A stretch of DNA of 41,946 bases from positions 1-41,946 of the forward strand of contig JAIMBK010000025.1 in the NCBI GenBank assembly GCA_023511535.1, in the 5' to 3' direction. Below the pieces are notes generated by a model. The model was given only the letters and a program-made list of their open reading frames with translations. It was not told the DNA's origin and made no database searches. A program made the position numbers and the translations under genes. The stretch comes from Armatimonadota bacterium. Its GTDB lineage: Bacteria; Bacillota; Desulfotomaculia; Desulfotomaculales; Nap2-2B. This document shows positions 35,464-41,946 of this stretch, piece by piece. The first letter of the stretch is position 1. Each line of letters starts with the position of its first letter.

Positions 35464-37359
35464 TTGGATGACCTGAAAGATACTTTAAAGGAGTTAAACC
35501 TGACCGGTACGAGAGGAAAAATTGCAGCCGTTTTATCTATTTGCACCTCGTTATTCTTCCTTTATACGTCGTGCACAGGGTCATTTCCCGCCATGATTCA
35601 ACGGGGAGTTTTGCTCGCCTTCACAATGCCTCTGATTTTCCTCGTTGTACCCAGAAGAGTTGATCATTTTCTGGTTAGATCACTTGATTATATCTGTATT
35701 CTCACCGCTCCTATACCTTTTATTTACATTATCTGTGTTCAGGATCAGTTAATGATGCGGGGAGGAATTCCAAATAAAGTTGACGTTATAATGGGGATTC
35801 TGGCAACGGTAATTATTTTAGAAGCCACTCGTCGGAGGTCCGGGTGGGCCTTGCCGATCCTGGCTTTGTTGCTGCTCCTTTATGGTTTTTTAGGGCCGGC
35901 GATGCCGGGAATATTAAGCCACCGGGGCCTGGATCTCGATGCAACCATTACAGCCCTATTTTTGGGCGAAGAGGGTATTTTTGGGATTCCAGTGGCGGTG
36001 ACAGCAAATTTTATCATGATCTTTATCCTTTTTGGCGCTTTTTTACAGGTCACGGGCGCAGGAGAATTTTTTATTGAGTTGGCTACCGCCCTTTGCGGTT
36101 GGATGAGAGGAGGCCCCGCGAAAGTAGCTGTTGTTGGCAGTAGTTTAATGGGCATGGTAAGCGGAAGTGCGGTAGCAAATGTCGCTACGGTAGGGACTTT
36201 TACGATCCCCCTCATGAAAAAAATCGGCTATAAGCCCGAAGTCGCTGGCGGAATTGAAGCGGTAGGCTCCAGTGGAGGGCAAATCATGCCGCCGATAATG
36301 GGCGCAGCAGCATTTATCATGGCTGATTTTTTAAAAATGCCCTACTTTAAAGTAGCGGTAGCCGCCATAATTCCGGCCATTCTTTATTATCTTGCGTTGT
36401 TTTTTATGGTCGATTTGGAGGCCGCAAAAACTGGTTTAAAGGGATTGCCCCGGAATGAGCTGCCCGATTGGAAAAAAACATTTTTAAAGAGCGGGTACCT
36501 TTTGCTTCCCATTTTCGGGCTGATTTATTTACTCGGATTTGTGCAGTATTCACCGCAAAAAGCCGCATTTTTTACAATCGTCCTGCTTTGGATAATCTCG
36601 TGCGTCAGACCGCATACACGGCTAAATTTGAAAAAATTTGTCACTGCTTTAATTAACGGGGCGATTGGTGGGTTGGAGGTAGCTGCGGTTTGCGCCTGCG
36701 CGGGCATAGTAATTGGAATCGTGATGAGAACAGGCCTGGGTCTTTCACTGACGGGGGTATTGATAGAATTATCCGGAGGGATACTTCCGATTTTAATGGT
36801 CCTTACCATGTTGACGTCAACAATTTTGGGGATGGGTTTGCCCACCTCTGCGTGTTACATTATCGTGGCGGTTTTAGTCGCTCCGGCCATGGTTAAAATC
36901 GGCGTCTTACCTATCGCTGCCCATATGTTTGCCTTTTATTACGCTACTTTATCGGCCATTACCCCACCCGTCGCTCTTGCCGCCTATGCTGCCGCCGGCA
37001 TAGCCAAAGCGACTTCCATGAAAACGGGACTTGCTGCCTTTGGTTTCGGGTTAACGGGGTTCATCGTACCTTTTATGTTCGTTTATGGTCCGCCTTTGCT
37101 GATGCAAGGGCCGGTTCCGGAAATCATTTTATGTTTTGCGATGGCTGCGCTGGGAACATATTCTTTAGCTATGTCAATGACGGGGATGTGGCTCAAGCCT
37201 TTACATGTTTTGGAGCGGATAACCTGTTTTGCAGCAGCCCTTTTCTTGATCATTCCAGAGATTAGAACAGACATAATCGGATTGATCCTTTTAGCCGCCG
37301 TAATGATTATCAACTTTCGGAGATACCGCAGAGAGAGCAATATTTCACTAAGCAGTTAA
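35464..37359 (+). CDS. TRAP transporter fused permease (DctQM-type, TAXI-associated)
   Basis: This 631-residue, highly hydrophobic protein joins the small four-helix DctQ-like part (about 1-130) to the large DctM part. Family motifs include GGPAKVAVVGSSLMGMVSGSAVANVATVG, AVGSSGGQIMPPIMGAAAFIMADFL, and TILGMGLPTSACYIIVAVL followed by ITPPVALAAYAAAGIA. It imports the receptor-bound substrate using an ion gradient, usually sodium. The TTG start follows a GCGGGTGAAAAACG stretch. It is 128 bases after the receptor gene and 31 before the thiolase gene. Confidence 0.94.
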   Translation: MDDLKDTLKELNLTGTRGKIAAVLSICTSLFFLYTSCTGSFPAMIQRGVLLAFTMPLIFLVVPRRVDHFLVRSLDYICILTAPIPFIYIICVQDQLMMRGGIPNKVDVIMGILATVIILEATRRRSGWALPILALLLLLYGFLGPAMPGILSHRGLDLDATITALFLGEEGIFGIPVAVTANFIMIFILFGAFLQVTGAGEFFIELATALCGWMRGGPAKVAVVGSSLMGMVSGSAVANVATVGTFTIPLMKKIGYKPEVAGGIEAVGSSGGQIMPPIMGAAAFIMADFLKMPYFKVAVAAIIPAILYYLALFFMVDLEAAKTGLKGLPRNELPDWKKTFLKSGYLLLPIFGLIYLLGFVQYSPQKAAFFTIVLLWIISCVRPHTRLNLKKFVTALINGAIGGLEVAAVCACAGIVIGIVMRTGLGLSLTGVLIELSGGILPILMVLTMLTSTILGMGLPTSACYIIVAVLVAPAMVKIGVLPIAAHMFAFYYATLSAITPPVALAAYAAAGIAKATSMKTGLAAFGFGLTGFIVPFMFVYGPPLLMQGPVPEIILCFAMAALGTYSLAMSMTGMWLKPLHVLERITCFAAALFLIIPEIRTDIIGLILLAAVMIINFRRYRRESNISLSS

Positions 37360-37390
37360 AATTCTTGGAAAAGGAAGGATTGGATAAAGG

Positions 37391-38545
37391 ATGCCAAAAG
37401 ATGTAGCTATTATTGGAGTTGGACAAAGCGCTTTTAGCCGAAAATATTCCGGTTCGGTCAGGGAGATGGTTTTTGAGGCTTTTGCGGAGGCAGTGCGGGA
37501 TGCCGGGATCACCCCAAAGGATATAGATGCTTCGCTGGTTTGTTCGGCCCCGGAGTACGACAAACAGCGTAGCCCGGCAGGATTAATTGCCGAGTATCTG
37601 GGCTTAAATCCCCAACCCACTTTTGTGCTGGAAAACATCTGCGCTTCCGGAACCAGCGGCGTACGGGTAGCCTACTCCCTGATTAAGGCGGGGTTGCACG
37701 ATATCGTGGCGGTAATCGGTTTCCAAAAAATGTCCGAGATATCTTCAGCCGAGTCTCAGGAACGGATGGGACGTGGAGCGGATATCATGTGGGAGGCCCC
37801 CTTCGGGACCATGATGCCGGCCTATTACGCCATGCACGCCCAGGTCCACTTTGCCAGGTACAATACCACGGAAGAGGACCTGGCCCTGATCAGAGTGAAG
37901 GCTTCCAAGTACGGAGCCATAAACGACCGCGCCGTTTTCCGGAAAGAGCTTACCGTAGAGCAATGCTTAAGCGCGGGCGTCGTTTCGAGCCCCTTAAAGG
38001 TGTATGACTGCTGCGCCAACGCCGATGGCGCCTCTTGTTTAATTCTAGCCAACGCGGCCAGGGCGAAAGAGGCTTCCTCCCAACCCGTTTGGATTTTGGG
38101 ATTAGGAGCAGCTTCAGCTACCATGAACCTCACCGGCCGGCAGTTCTTGGATGGGCTACAGGTGACCCGTCTGGCCGCCCGGCAGGCCTACCGGATGGCC
38201 GGCCTTTCTCCCCGGGATGTCGATGTGGCCGAGGTGCACGATTGTTTTACCATTGCCGAGTTGATGGCTTATGAAGATCTAGGTTTTGCTGAGCCGGGCA
38301 GGGGGAAAGAACTCATCAGGGAAGGCCAGACCTATATCGGCGGCAAAATTCCAGTGAACGTAGACGGGGGCCTGTTGTCCAAAGGGCACCCCATTGGCGC
38401 CACCGGCGGCTCTCAGGTGCGCACGATTGTTTTGCAGTTGCGCGGCGAGGCCGGTCCCATGCAGGTGCCGGGGGCTGAAGTGGGCCTTGTGCAGAATATC
38501 GGCGGCGTCGGCATTTACAGCAATGTAATCATCTTGGGGAGGTAG
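37391..38545 (+). CDS. SCP2-type thiolase / acetyl-CoA acetyltransferase family protein
   Basis: This 384-residue thiolase-fold protein begins VAIIGVGQSAFSRKYSGSV, the SCP-x branch pattern. The nucleophile is Cys84 (ENICASGTSG), with HDCF (283-286) and GHPIGATGG (332-340) holding the catalytic histidines; the tail is GLVQNIGGVGIYSN. It would cleave a 3-ketoacyl-CoA or ketoacyl-like intermediate. The adjacent DUF35 protein overlaps functionally: archaeal and bacterial thiolases of this branch form complexes with DUF35 proteins. The exact substrate is unknown. Confidence 0.9.
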   Translation: MPKDVAIIGVGQSAFSRKYSGSVREMVFEAFAEAVRDAGITPKDIDASLVCSAPEYDKQRSPAGLIAEYLGLNPQPTFVLENICASGTSGVRVAYSLIKAGLHDIVAVIGFQKMSEISSAESQERMGRGADIMWEAPFGTMMPAYYAMHAQVHFARYNTTEEDLALIRVKASKYGAINDRAVFRKELTVEQCLSAGVVSSPLKVYDCCANADGASCLILANAARAKEASSQPVWILGLGAASATMNLTGRQFLDGLQVTRLAARQAYRMAGLSPRDVDVAEVHDCFTIAELMAYEDLGFAEPGRGKELIREGQTYIGGKIPVNVDGGLLSKGHPIGATGGSQVRTIVLQLRGEAGPMQVPGAEVGLVQNIGGVGIYSNVIILGR

Positions 38546-38550
38546 GGAAC

Positions 38551-38976
38551 GTGGGATTTGAAAAATTCGGGCGCAAGAGCTATACCGCGCAAACGAAAGT
38601 AGCCGAATTTGTGGACCGGCTGGCCCAAGGAGAAATCTGCGCCACCAGGTGCCGTAGCTGCGGCCGGATCTATTTTCCGCCGCGGGCGGATTGCTCCTTC
38701 TGTTTGGGCGACGCTATGGAATGGGTCAAGATCCCAGAAACAGGTAAGCTGGCAAGCTTTACCCGGGTTTACTACGCGCCGGCCGGGTTCGAGGCGGATG
38801 TACCCTACACCCTTGCCCTGGTAAACTTTGGGGATGTTAAGGTGTTTGGAAGGTTGAGCAGCGCCGTGGAGGAATCGACAATCAAAATAGGGATGGATTT
38901 AAAGCCGATCGTACTCGAAATGCCGGATGGCCAGATTACGTATGAATTTATCCCGGTTGAAGAATGCGGGCGGTAA
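38551..38976 (+). CDS. DUF35 (Zn-ribbon / OB-fold) acyl-CoA-associated protein
   Basis: This 141-residue protein has two CxxC pairs (CRSCGRIYFPPRADCSFC) forming a rubredoxin-like zinc ribbon. An OB-fold follows (WVKIPETGKLASFTRVYYAP, PYTLALVNFGDVKVFGRL). DUF35 proteins bridge thiolase or HMG-CoA synthase with partner enzymes and bind CoA. It lies 5 bases after the thiolase and so is almost certainly its partner. The start is GTG. Confidence 0.9.
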   Translation: MGFEKFGRKSYTAQTKVAEFVDRLAQGEICATRCRSCGRIYFPPRADCSFCLGDAMEWVKIPETGKLASFTRVYYAPAGFEADVPYTLALVNFGDVKVFGRLSSAVEESTIKIGMDLKPIVLEMPDGQITYEFIPVEECGR

Positions 38977-39071
38977 CAGCTCACAAGGCGGAAAAGTTAA
39001 AGAGGTCTACACGAAGCGCCGAAGCGGTTGCGGTTAAAAGCCCTATGCGAAAAGAAGGGAGGTGGTAGTTT

Positions 39072-39155
39072 TTGTTAAAGGGAAAGGTGGCCATAGTTAC
39101 CGGCGCAAGGCAGGGCATCGGGGAAGCAGTGGCCATAGCCTTAAGAAATTTTTAA
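39072..39155 (+). pseudogene. Remnant of a short-chain dehydrogenase/reductase gene (N terminus only)
   Basis: A TTG start with GGGAGGTGG upstream opens a frame reading (M)LKGKVAIVTGARQGIGEAVAIA. This is the exact start of a FabG-like SDR with the TGxxxGIG cofactor loop. It stops after 27 residues with LRNF, and the remaining 220 residues of a normal SDR are missing before the next gene. An internal deletion has removed the catalytic domain. The missing activity may be covered by the following 3-hydroxyacyl-CoA dehydrogenase. Confidence 0.8.
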
Positions 39156-39174
39156 ACCGGGGGCGTTTAAGATT

Positions 39175-40044
39175 ATGCAAAACATAGAAAGTATTTGCGT
39201 GGTTGGCGCGGGCAACATGGGTCATCAAATTTCCCTTTGCGCGGCAATAGCTGGCTTCAAGGTGAAGTGTTGCGATATTAATGAAGAAATATTGCATAGA
39301 GCCGGGGATTTTGCGGAGAACTACCTTTCCGAACGGGTGGCCAAGGGCAAGCTTTCAGAAGAAGCAGCGCAAAGAACGCGGGCCAATCTTTCCTTCACCC
39401 TGAGCCTGGAAGAAGCTGCCCGCAACGCAGATTTGGTTATCGAAGCCGTTTTAGAAAACCTTGCCATAAAACGAGAGGTTTTTGCCCGCCTGGAGAAGAT
39501 TTGTCCGGCGCACACAATTTTTGCCACGAACAGTTCCTATATTGTTAGTTCGAGACTTGCCGATGCCACAAAACGGCCCGGGCAGGTCTGCAATATGCAC
39601 TTTTTCAACCCCGTGTTGGTCATGAAGCTGGTGGAAGTGGTGAAAGGTCCCCACACCACCGAAGAAACAGCGACAGCGGTTATGGAAGTGGCCAAAAAAA
39701 TGGGCAAAATACCCGTGTTGCTCCAAAAAGAAATCTACGGTTTTCTGGTCAACCGGATCCTCACGGCCATCCGGAGCGAGGCTCTATACCTTTACGACCT
39801 GGGAGTTGCTTCCTTTGAAGATATCGACCGGGCAGTCGTCCACGGCCTGGGCCATCCCATGGGGCCGTTTCAGCTGTTGGACCTTACCGGGATCGACCTT
39901 TCTTACCACGTCCACATGGAAAGATACCGGGAGAGCGGGGATCCGTCTCACAAGCCATCGCCCGTTATTGTTGAAAAATACGTTAAGGGAGAGTGGGGCC
40001 GCAAAACAGGCAAAGGCTTTTACGATTACTCCGCTAACGGTTAA
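39175..40044 (+). CDS. 3-hydroxyacyl-CoA dehydrogenase (HBD type)
   Basis: This 289-residue enzyme has an NAD(P)-binding Rossmann loop CVVGAGNMGHQISLCAAIAG, the catalytic histidine in MHFFNPVLVMKLVEVV, the NRILTAIRSEALYLYDLGVAS segment and the C-terminal HPMGPFQLLDLTGIDL. It oxidises a 3-hydroxyacyl-CoA to the 3-ketoacyl-CoA, feeding the thiolase. The length fits the single-domain HbdA family, not the fused FadB type. It starts right after the SDR remnant; GGGGGCG lies upstream. Confidence 0.94.
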   Translation: MQNIESICVVGAGNMGHQISLCAAIAGFKVKCCDINEEILHRAGDFAENYLSERVAKGKLSEEAAQRTRANLSFTLSLEEAARNADLVIEAVLENLAIKREVFARLEKICPAHTIFATNSSYIVSSRLADATKRPGQVCNMHFFNPVLVMKLVEVVKGPHTTEETATAVMEVAKKMGKIPVLLQKEIYGFLVNRILTAIRSEALYLYDLGVASFEDIDRAVVHGLGHPMGPFQLLDLTGIDLSYHVHMERYRESGDPSHKPSPVIVEKYVKGEWGRKTGKGFYDYSANG

Positions 40045-40119
40045 CAGGAGCGGAGGACCAACGTACCATCTTTGAGGAAACAAAGAGCTTCGAGACCCCA
40101 AGGAGGAATCAATACATTA

Positions 40120-40884
40120 ATGGTACTTTACGAGAAAAAAGATAAAATAGCTTATATAACCTTCAACAGGCCGGAACGCTTGAATATTCTCGACGAGCAG
40201 GCGGTAGAAGAATTGGTGGAAATATGGAAAGACTTTCGCGATGACGATAATCTGTGGGTAGCCGTTTTGAGAGGAAACGGAAAGTCTTTTTGCGCTGGGG
40301 TCGACGTTGGAAAGCTGGAGGTAGGCCAGAAGTGGAATCTGCGGATGTCGTTTTTTTTCGGGGAAAAAAAGATCGGCCCCAGCAACTATAATGTATGGAA
40401 GCCGATTATTGCTGCCGTCCAGGGTTACGTTTTAGGAGTGGGATTTTATCTTGTTTTGGAGGCCGATCTGAAAATCGCTTCGGAAGACGCTGAATTTGGT
40501 CTTCCTGAGCCCCGGGTCGGCATCCCTACCATCTTCACGCCCCTTCTTTCCAGGCATCTTTTGTCCAGCCACGCCCTGGAGCTGCTCTTTTTGGGAGACC
40601 GCATAGGCGCCCGGAGGGCCTACGAAATTGGCCTGGTCAACCGCGTTGTTCCCCGCGACCAACTGGAAGGCGCGGCGGAAGATCTGGCCCGCAAGATTTG
40701 CCAGAACGGCCCCCTTTCTCTGCGCTCAATGAAAGAAGTATTCTACCGCAGCCGGGAAATGAATTTCGCTGATTCTCTTTCGTTAATTGAACATATTTTT
40801 ACTCCGGTGATGAATTCGGAGGACGCCGCGGAGGGAAAGCAAGCCTTTCTGGAAAAGCGCAGACCGAAGTGGAAGGTCAGGTAA
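40120..40884 (+). CDS. Crotonase-family protein lacking one catalytic glutamate
   Basis: This 254-residue crotonase fold has the oxyanion-hole strands SFCAGVDVGKLE and VQGYVLGVGFYLVL. Of the two catalytic glutamates of enoyl-CoA hydratase, the second is present (FGLPEPRVG, Glu130) but the first is replaced by Tyr110 (GVGFY where the neighbour has GGLE). Hydratase activity is therefore doubtful; isomerase, hydrolase or decarboxylase activity is possible. The ATG at 40120 follows AAGGAGG at 13 bases, somewhat long. A longer frame from 40072 reaches back across that site. Confidence 0.85.
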   Translation: MVLYEKKDKIAYITFNRPERLNILDEQAVEELVEIWKDFRDDDNLWVAVLRGNGKSFCAGVDVGKLEVGQKWNLRMSFFFGEKKIGPSNYNVWKPIIAAVQGYVLGVGFYLVLEADLKIASEDAEFGLPEPRVGIPTIFTPLLSRHLLSSHALELLFLGDRIGARRAYEIGLVNRVVPRDQLEGAAEDLARKICQNGPLSLRSMKEVFYRSREMNFADSLSLIEHIFTPVMNSEDAAEGKQAFLEKRRPKWKVR

Positions 40885-40902
40885 AAAAGGGAGGAAATTT
40901 TT

Positions 40903-41685
40903 GTGACGGAAAACTACCGAAACTTAATCATCGAACAAGAAGGCAAAATGGCCATCGTTACAATTAACCGTCCGGAAGTCAGAAACGCCTTAAACAAAGA
41001 AACAATGTTGGAATTGAAGTCTTTGGTTTCTGAACTGGAGGCGGACGAAAAAATTCAGGTGGTAATCTTAACCGGCGCGGGCGAAAAGGCTTTCGCTGCC
41101 GGAGCTGATCTGCGTTCTTTAAAAGAACGGAGTATGCTGCAGACTCTCAAAGGAGAAAATCAGGCGATCCTAAACCGGCTTGCGGCTCTGGAGAAAGTTA
41201 CTATCGCGGCCATAAACGGGCATGCCCTGGGCGGCGGACTGGAACTCGCCATAGCCTGCGATTTAAGGATAGCGGTAGAAGACGCCAAAATTGGGTTTCC
41301 GGAAGTAGGTTTAGGCATTCTTCCCGGGGCGGGCGGGACTCAGCGTCTTGTCCGCCTTGTTGGCTTAGGCAGGGCCAAGCAATTGATTTTGACAGGGAAA
41401 TTAATCGATGCCCGAGAAGCAGAACGGATCGGCCTTGTGAATGAGGTGGCCGCCCGGGGGCAAGCATTGGCAGCGGCAAAAGAAATGGCGGCGACGATTC
41501 TGGAAAAGGGTCCGCTTGCAGTTCGTATTGCTAAAGCGGTAATTAACTGGGGAAGCTCTACCGACCTCAACGCCGGCCTTGCGCTGGAAAGGCTGGCCCA
41601 GGCGGTGCTTTTCGGCACAAAAGACCACCTGGAGGGGATCAACTCTTTCCTGGAGAAAAGAAAGCCCGGCTACACAGGGAGTTAA
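40903..41685 (+). CDS. Enoyl-CoA hydratase (crotonase)
   Basis: This 260-residue crotonase has both catalytic glutamates in place: Glu114 in HALGGGLELAIACDL and Glu134 in IGFPEVGLGILPGAGGTQRL. The oxyanion hole AFAAGADLRSL is also present. It would hydrate a 2-enoyl-CoA to the 3-hydroxyacyl-CoA. The GTG start follows GGGAGGAAA. It comes 18 bases after the atypical crotonase and is the last gene visible in the operon. Confidence 0.93.
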   Translation: MTENYRNLIIEQEGKMAIVTINRPEVRNALNKETMLELKSLVSELEADEKIQVVILTGAGEKAFAAGADLRSLKERSMLQTLKGENQAILNRLAALEKVTIAAINGHALGGGLELAIACDLRIAVEDAKIGFPEVGLGILPGAGGTQRLVRLVGLGRAKQLILTGKLIDAREAERIGLVNEVAARGQALAAAKEMAATILEKGPLAVRIAKAVINWGSSTDLNAGLALERLAQAVLFGTKDHLEGINSFLEKRKPGYTGS

Positions 41686-41873
41686 GCAAAGCTCTATTTT
41701 CGTAAACCTGAGTGTATCGGCCAACAGGTTGACAATGGCCTTATACCAGGGATAATTAACCATAAATGGGAACTCAAAATTTAAACAATCTCTTTTTATC
41801 AGTCATATGTGTTCATAAGCAAAAGTATGTTTGGTTCTAAAATTTTTTCAAAAACTGTCTTGACACAGAGGTC

Positions 41874-41946
41874 GTGCGGCCGAGCAAGGTCGTAAGGTAG
41901 AGTGGGTGGGACGCCCACCTGGCAAGGTCTAGCCAGCCACCAGTAG
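41874..41946 (+). mobile_element. Possible 5' end of a group II intron, cut by window
   Basis: GTGCG, the usual first five bases of bacterial group II introns, is followed by hairpins GGCC/GGTC, GGTGGG-ACG-CCCACC and TGGC/GCCA, and short GTAAGGTAG and CCAGTAG segments resembling domain I. No reverse-transcriptase gene is in the window to confirm it. The rest of the 41686-41873 gap shows no gene or terminator. Confidence 0.4.

Overview
The window spans the chromosomal replication origin of a Gram-positive, low-to-mid GC Firmicute. The best guess is a Pelotomaculum/Desulfotomaculum-like, probably syntrophic or fermentative member of the Peptococcaceae. The evidence is a T-box leader, RemB (YaaB), Jag, Soj/Spo0J, PdxS/PdxT, a short YidC, frequent TTG/GTG starts, and a carboxylate/acyl-CoA catabolic operon with a sigma-54 regulator. 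The species is inferred from style and gene content, not from a search. The origin lies near 16.2-17.7 kb: dnaA, dnaN, remB, gyrB and gyrA run leftward, while rpmH, rnpA, yidD, yidC, jag, mnmE, mnmG and rsmG run rightward, so nearly all core genes are on the leading strand. recF is absent from its usual place between dnaN and gyrB.

Left arm, read from the origin outward (minus strand): gyrB-gyrA; pdxS-pdxT; then a serine module made of a T-box leader, a class V aminotransferase, serA, serS, and two tRNA-Ser genes with their own promoter and terminator; then parA-parB with a parS-like site and a small LAGLIDADG-type protein. Soj/Spo0J usually sit next to rsmG on the other side of dnaA, so they have been moved. 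The left edge holds a HicB-HicA module and a methyltransferase. These are separated from the core by the 3' half of a tRNA-Glu gene, which looks like the attachment-site scar of an integrated element.

Right arm: after rsmG come a DUF503 protein, a GNAT acetyltransferase, tRNA-His and a tRNA-Gln gene cut off at its anticodon loop. The broken tRNA abuts a lagging-strand operon (about 30.5 down to 25.5 kb) encoding a HATPase anti-sigma-type kinase, a STAS protein, a SpoIIE-type PP2C phosphatase, a second STAS protein and a FapA (DUF342) protein. A promoter and two tandem GEMM-I type cyclic-di-GMP riboswitch motifs precede it. This second-messenger-controlled partner-switching/FapA module is the most unusual system in the window.

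From 30.7 kb to the end lies a catabolic locus. A PrpR_N-type sigma-54 activator is divergent from an operon with a well-matched -24/-12 promoter. The operon encodes a CoA-transferase, a TAXI-TRAP transporter (lipoprotein receptor plus fused permease), an SCP2-type thiolase with its DUF35 partner, a gutted short-chain dehydrogenase remnant, a 3-hydroxyacyl-CoA dehydrogenase and two crotonases, one of which lacks a catalytic glutamate. Together they suggest uptake, CoA activation and beta-oxidation-like breakdown of a carboxylate. The last ~70 bases resemble the 5' end of a group II intron. Dispersed intergenic repeats (three copies of a 'GGCACAAAG' element and one long inverted repeat inside the T-box leader) punctuate the core region.
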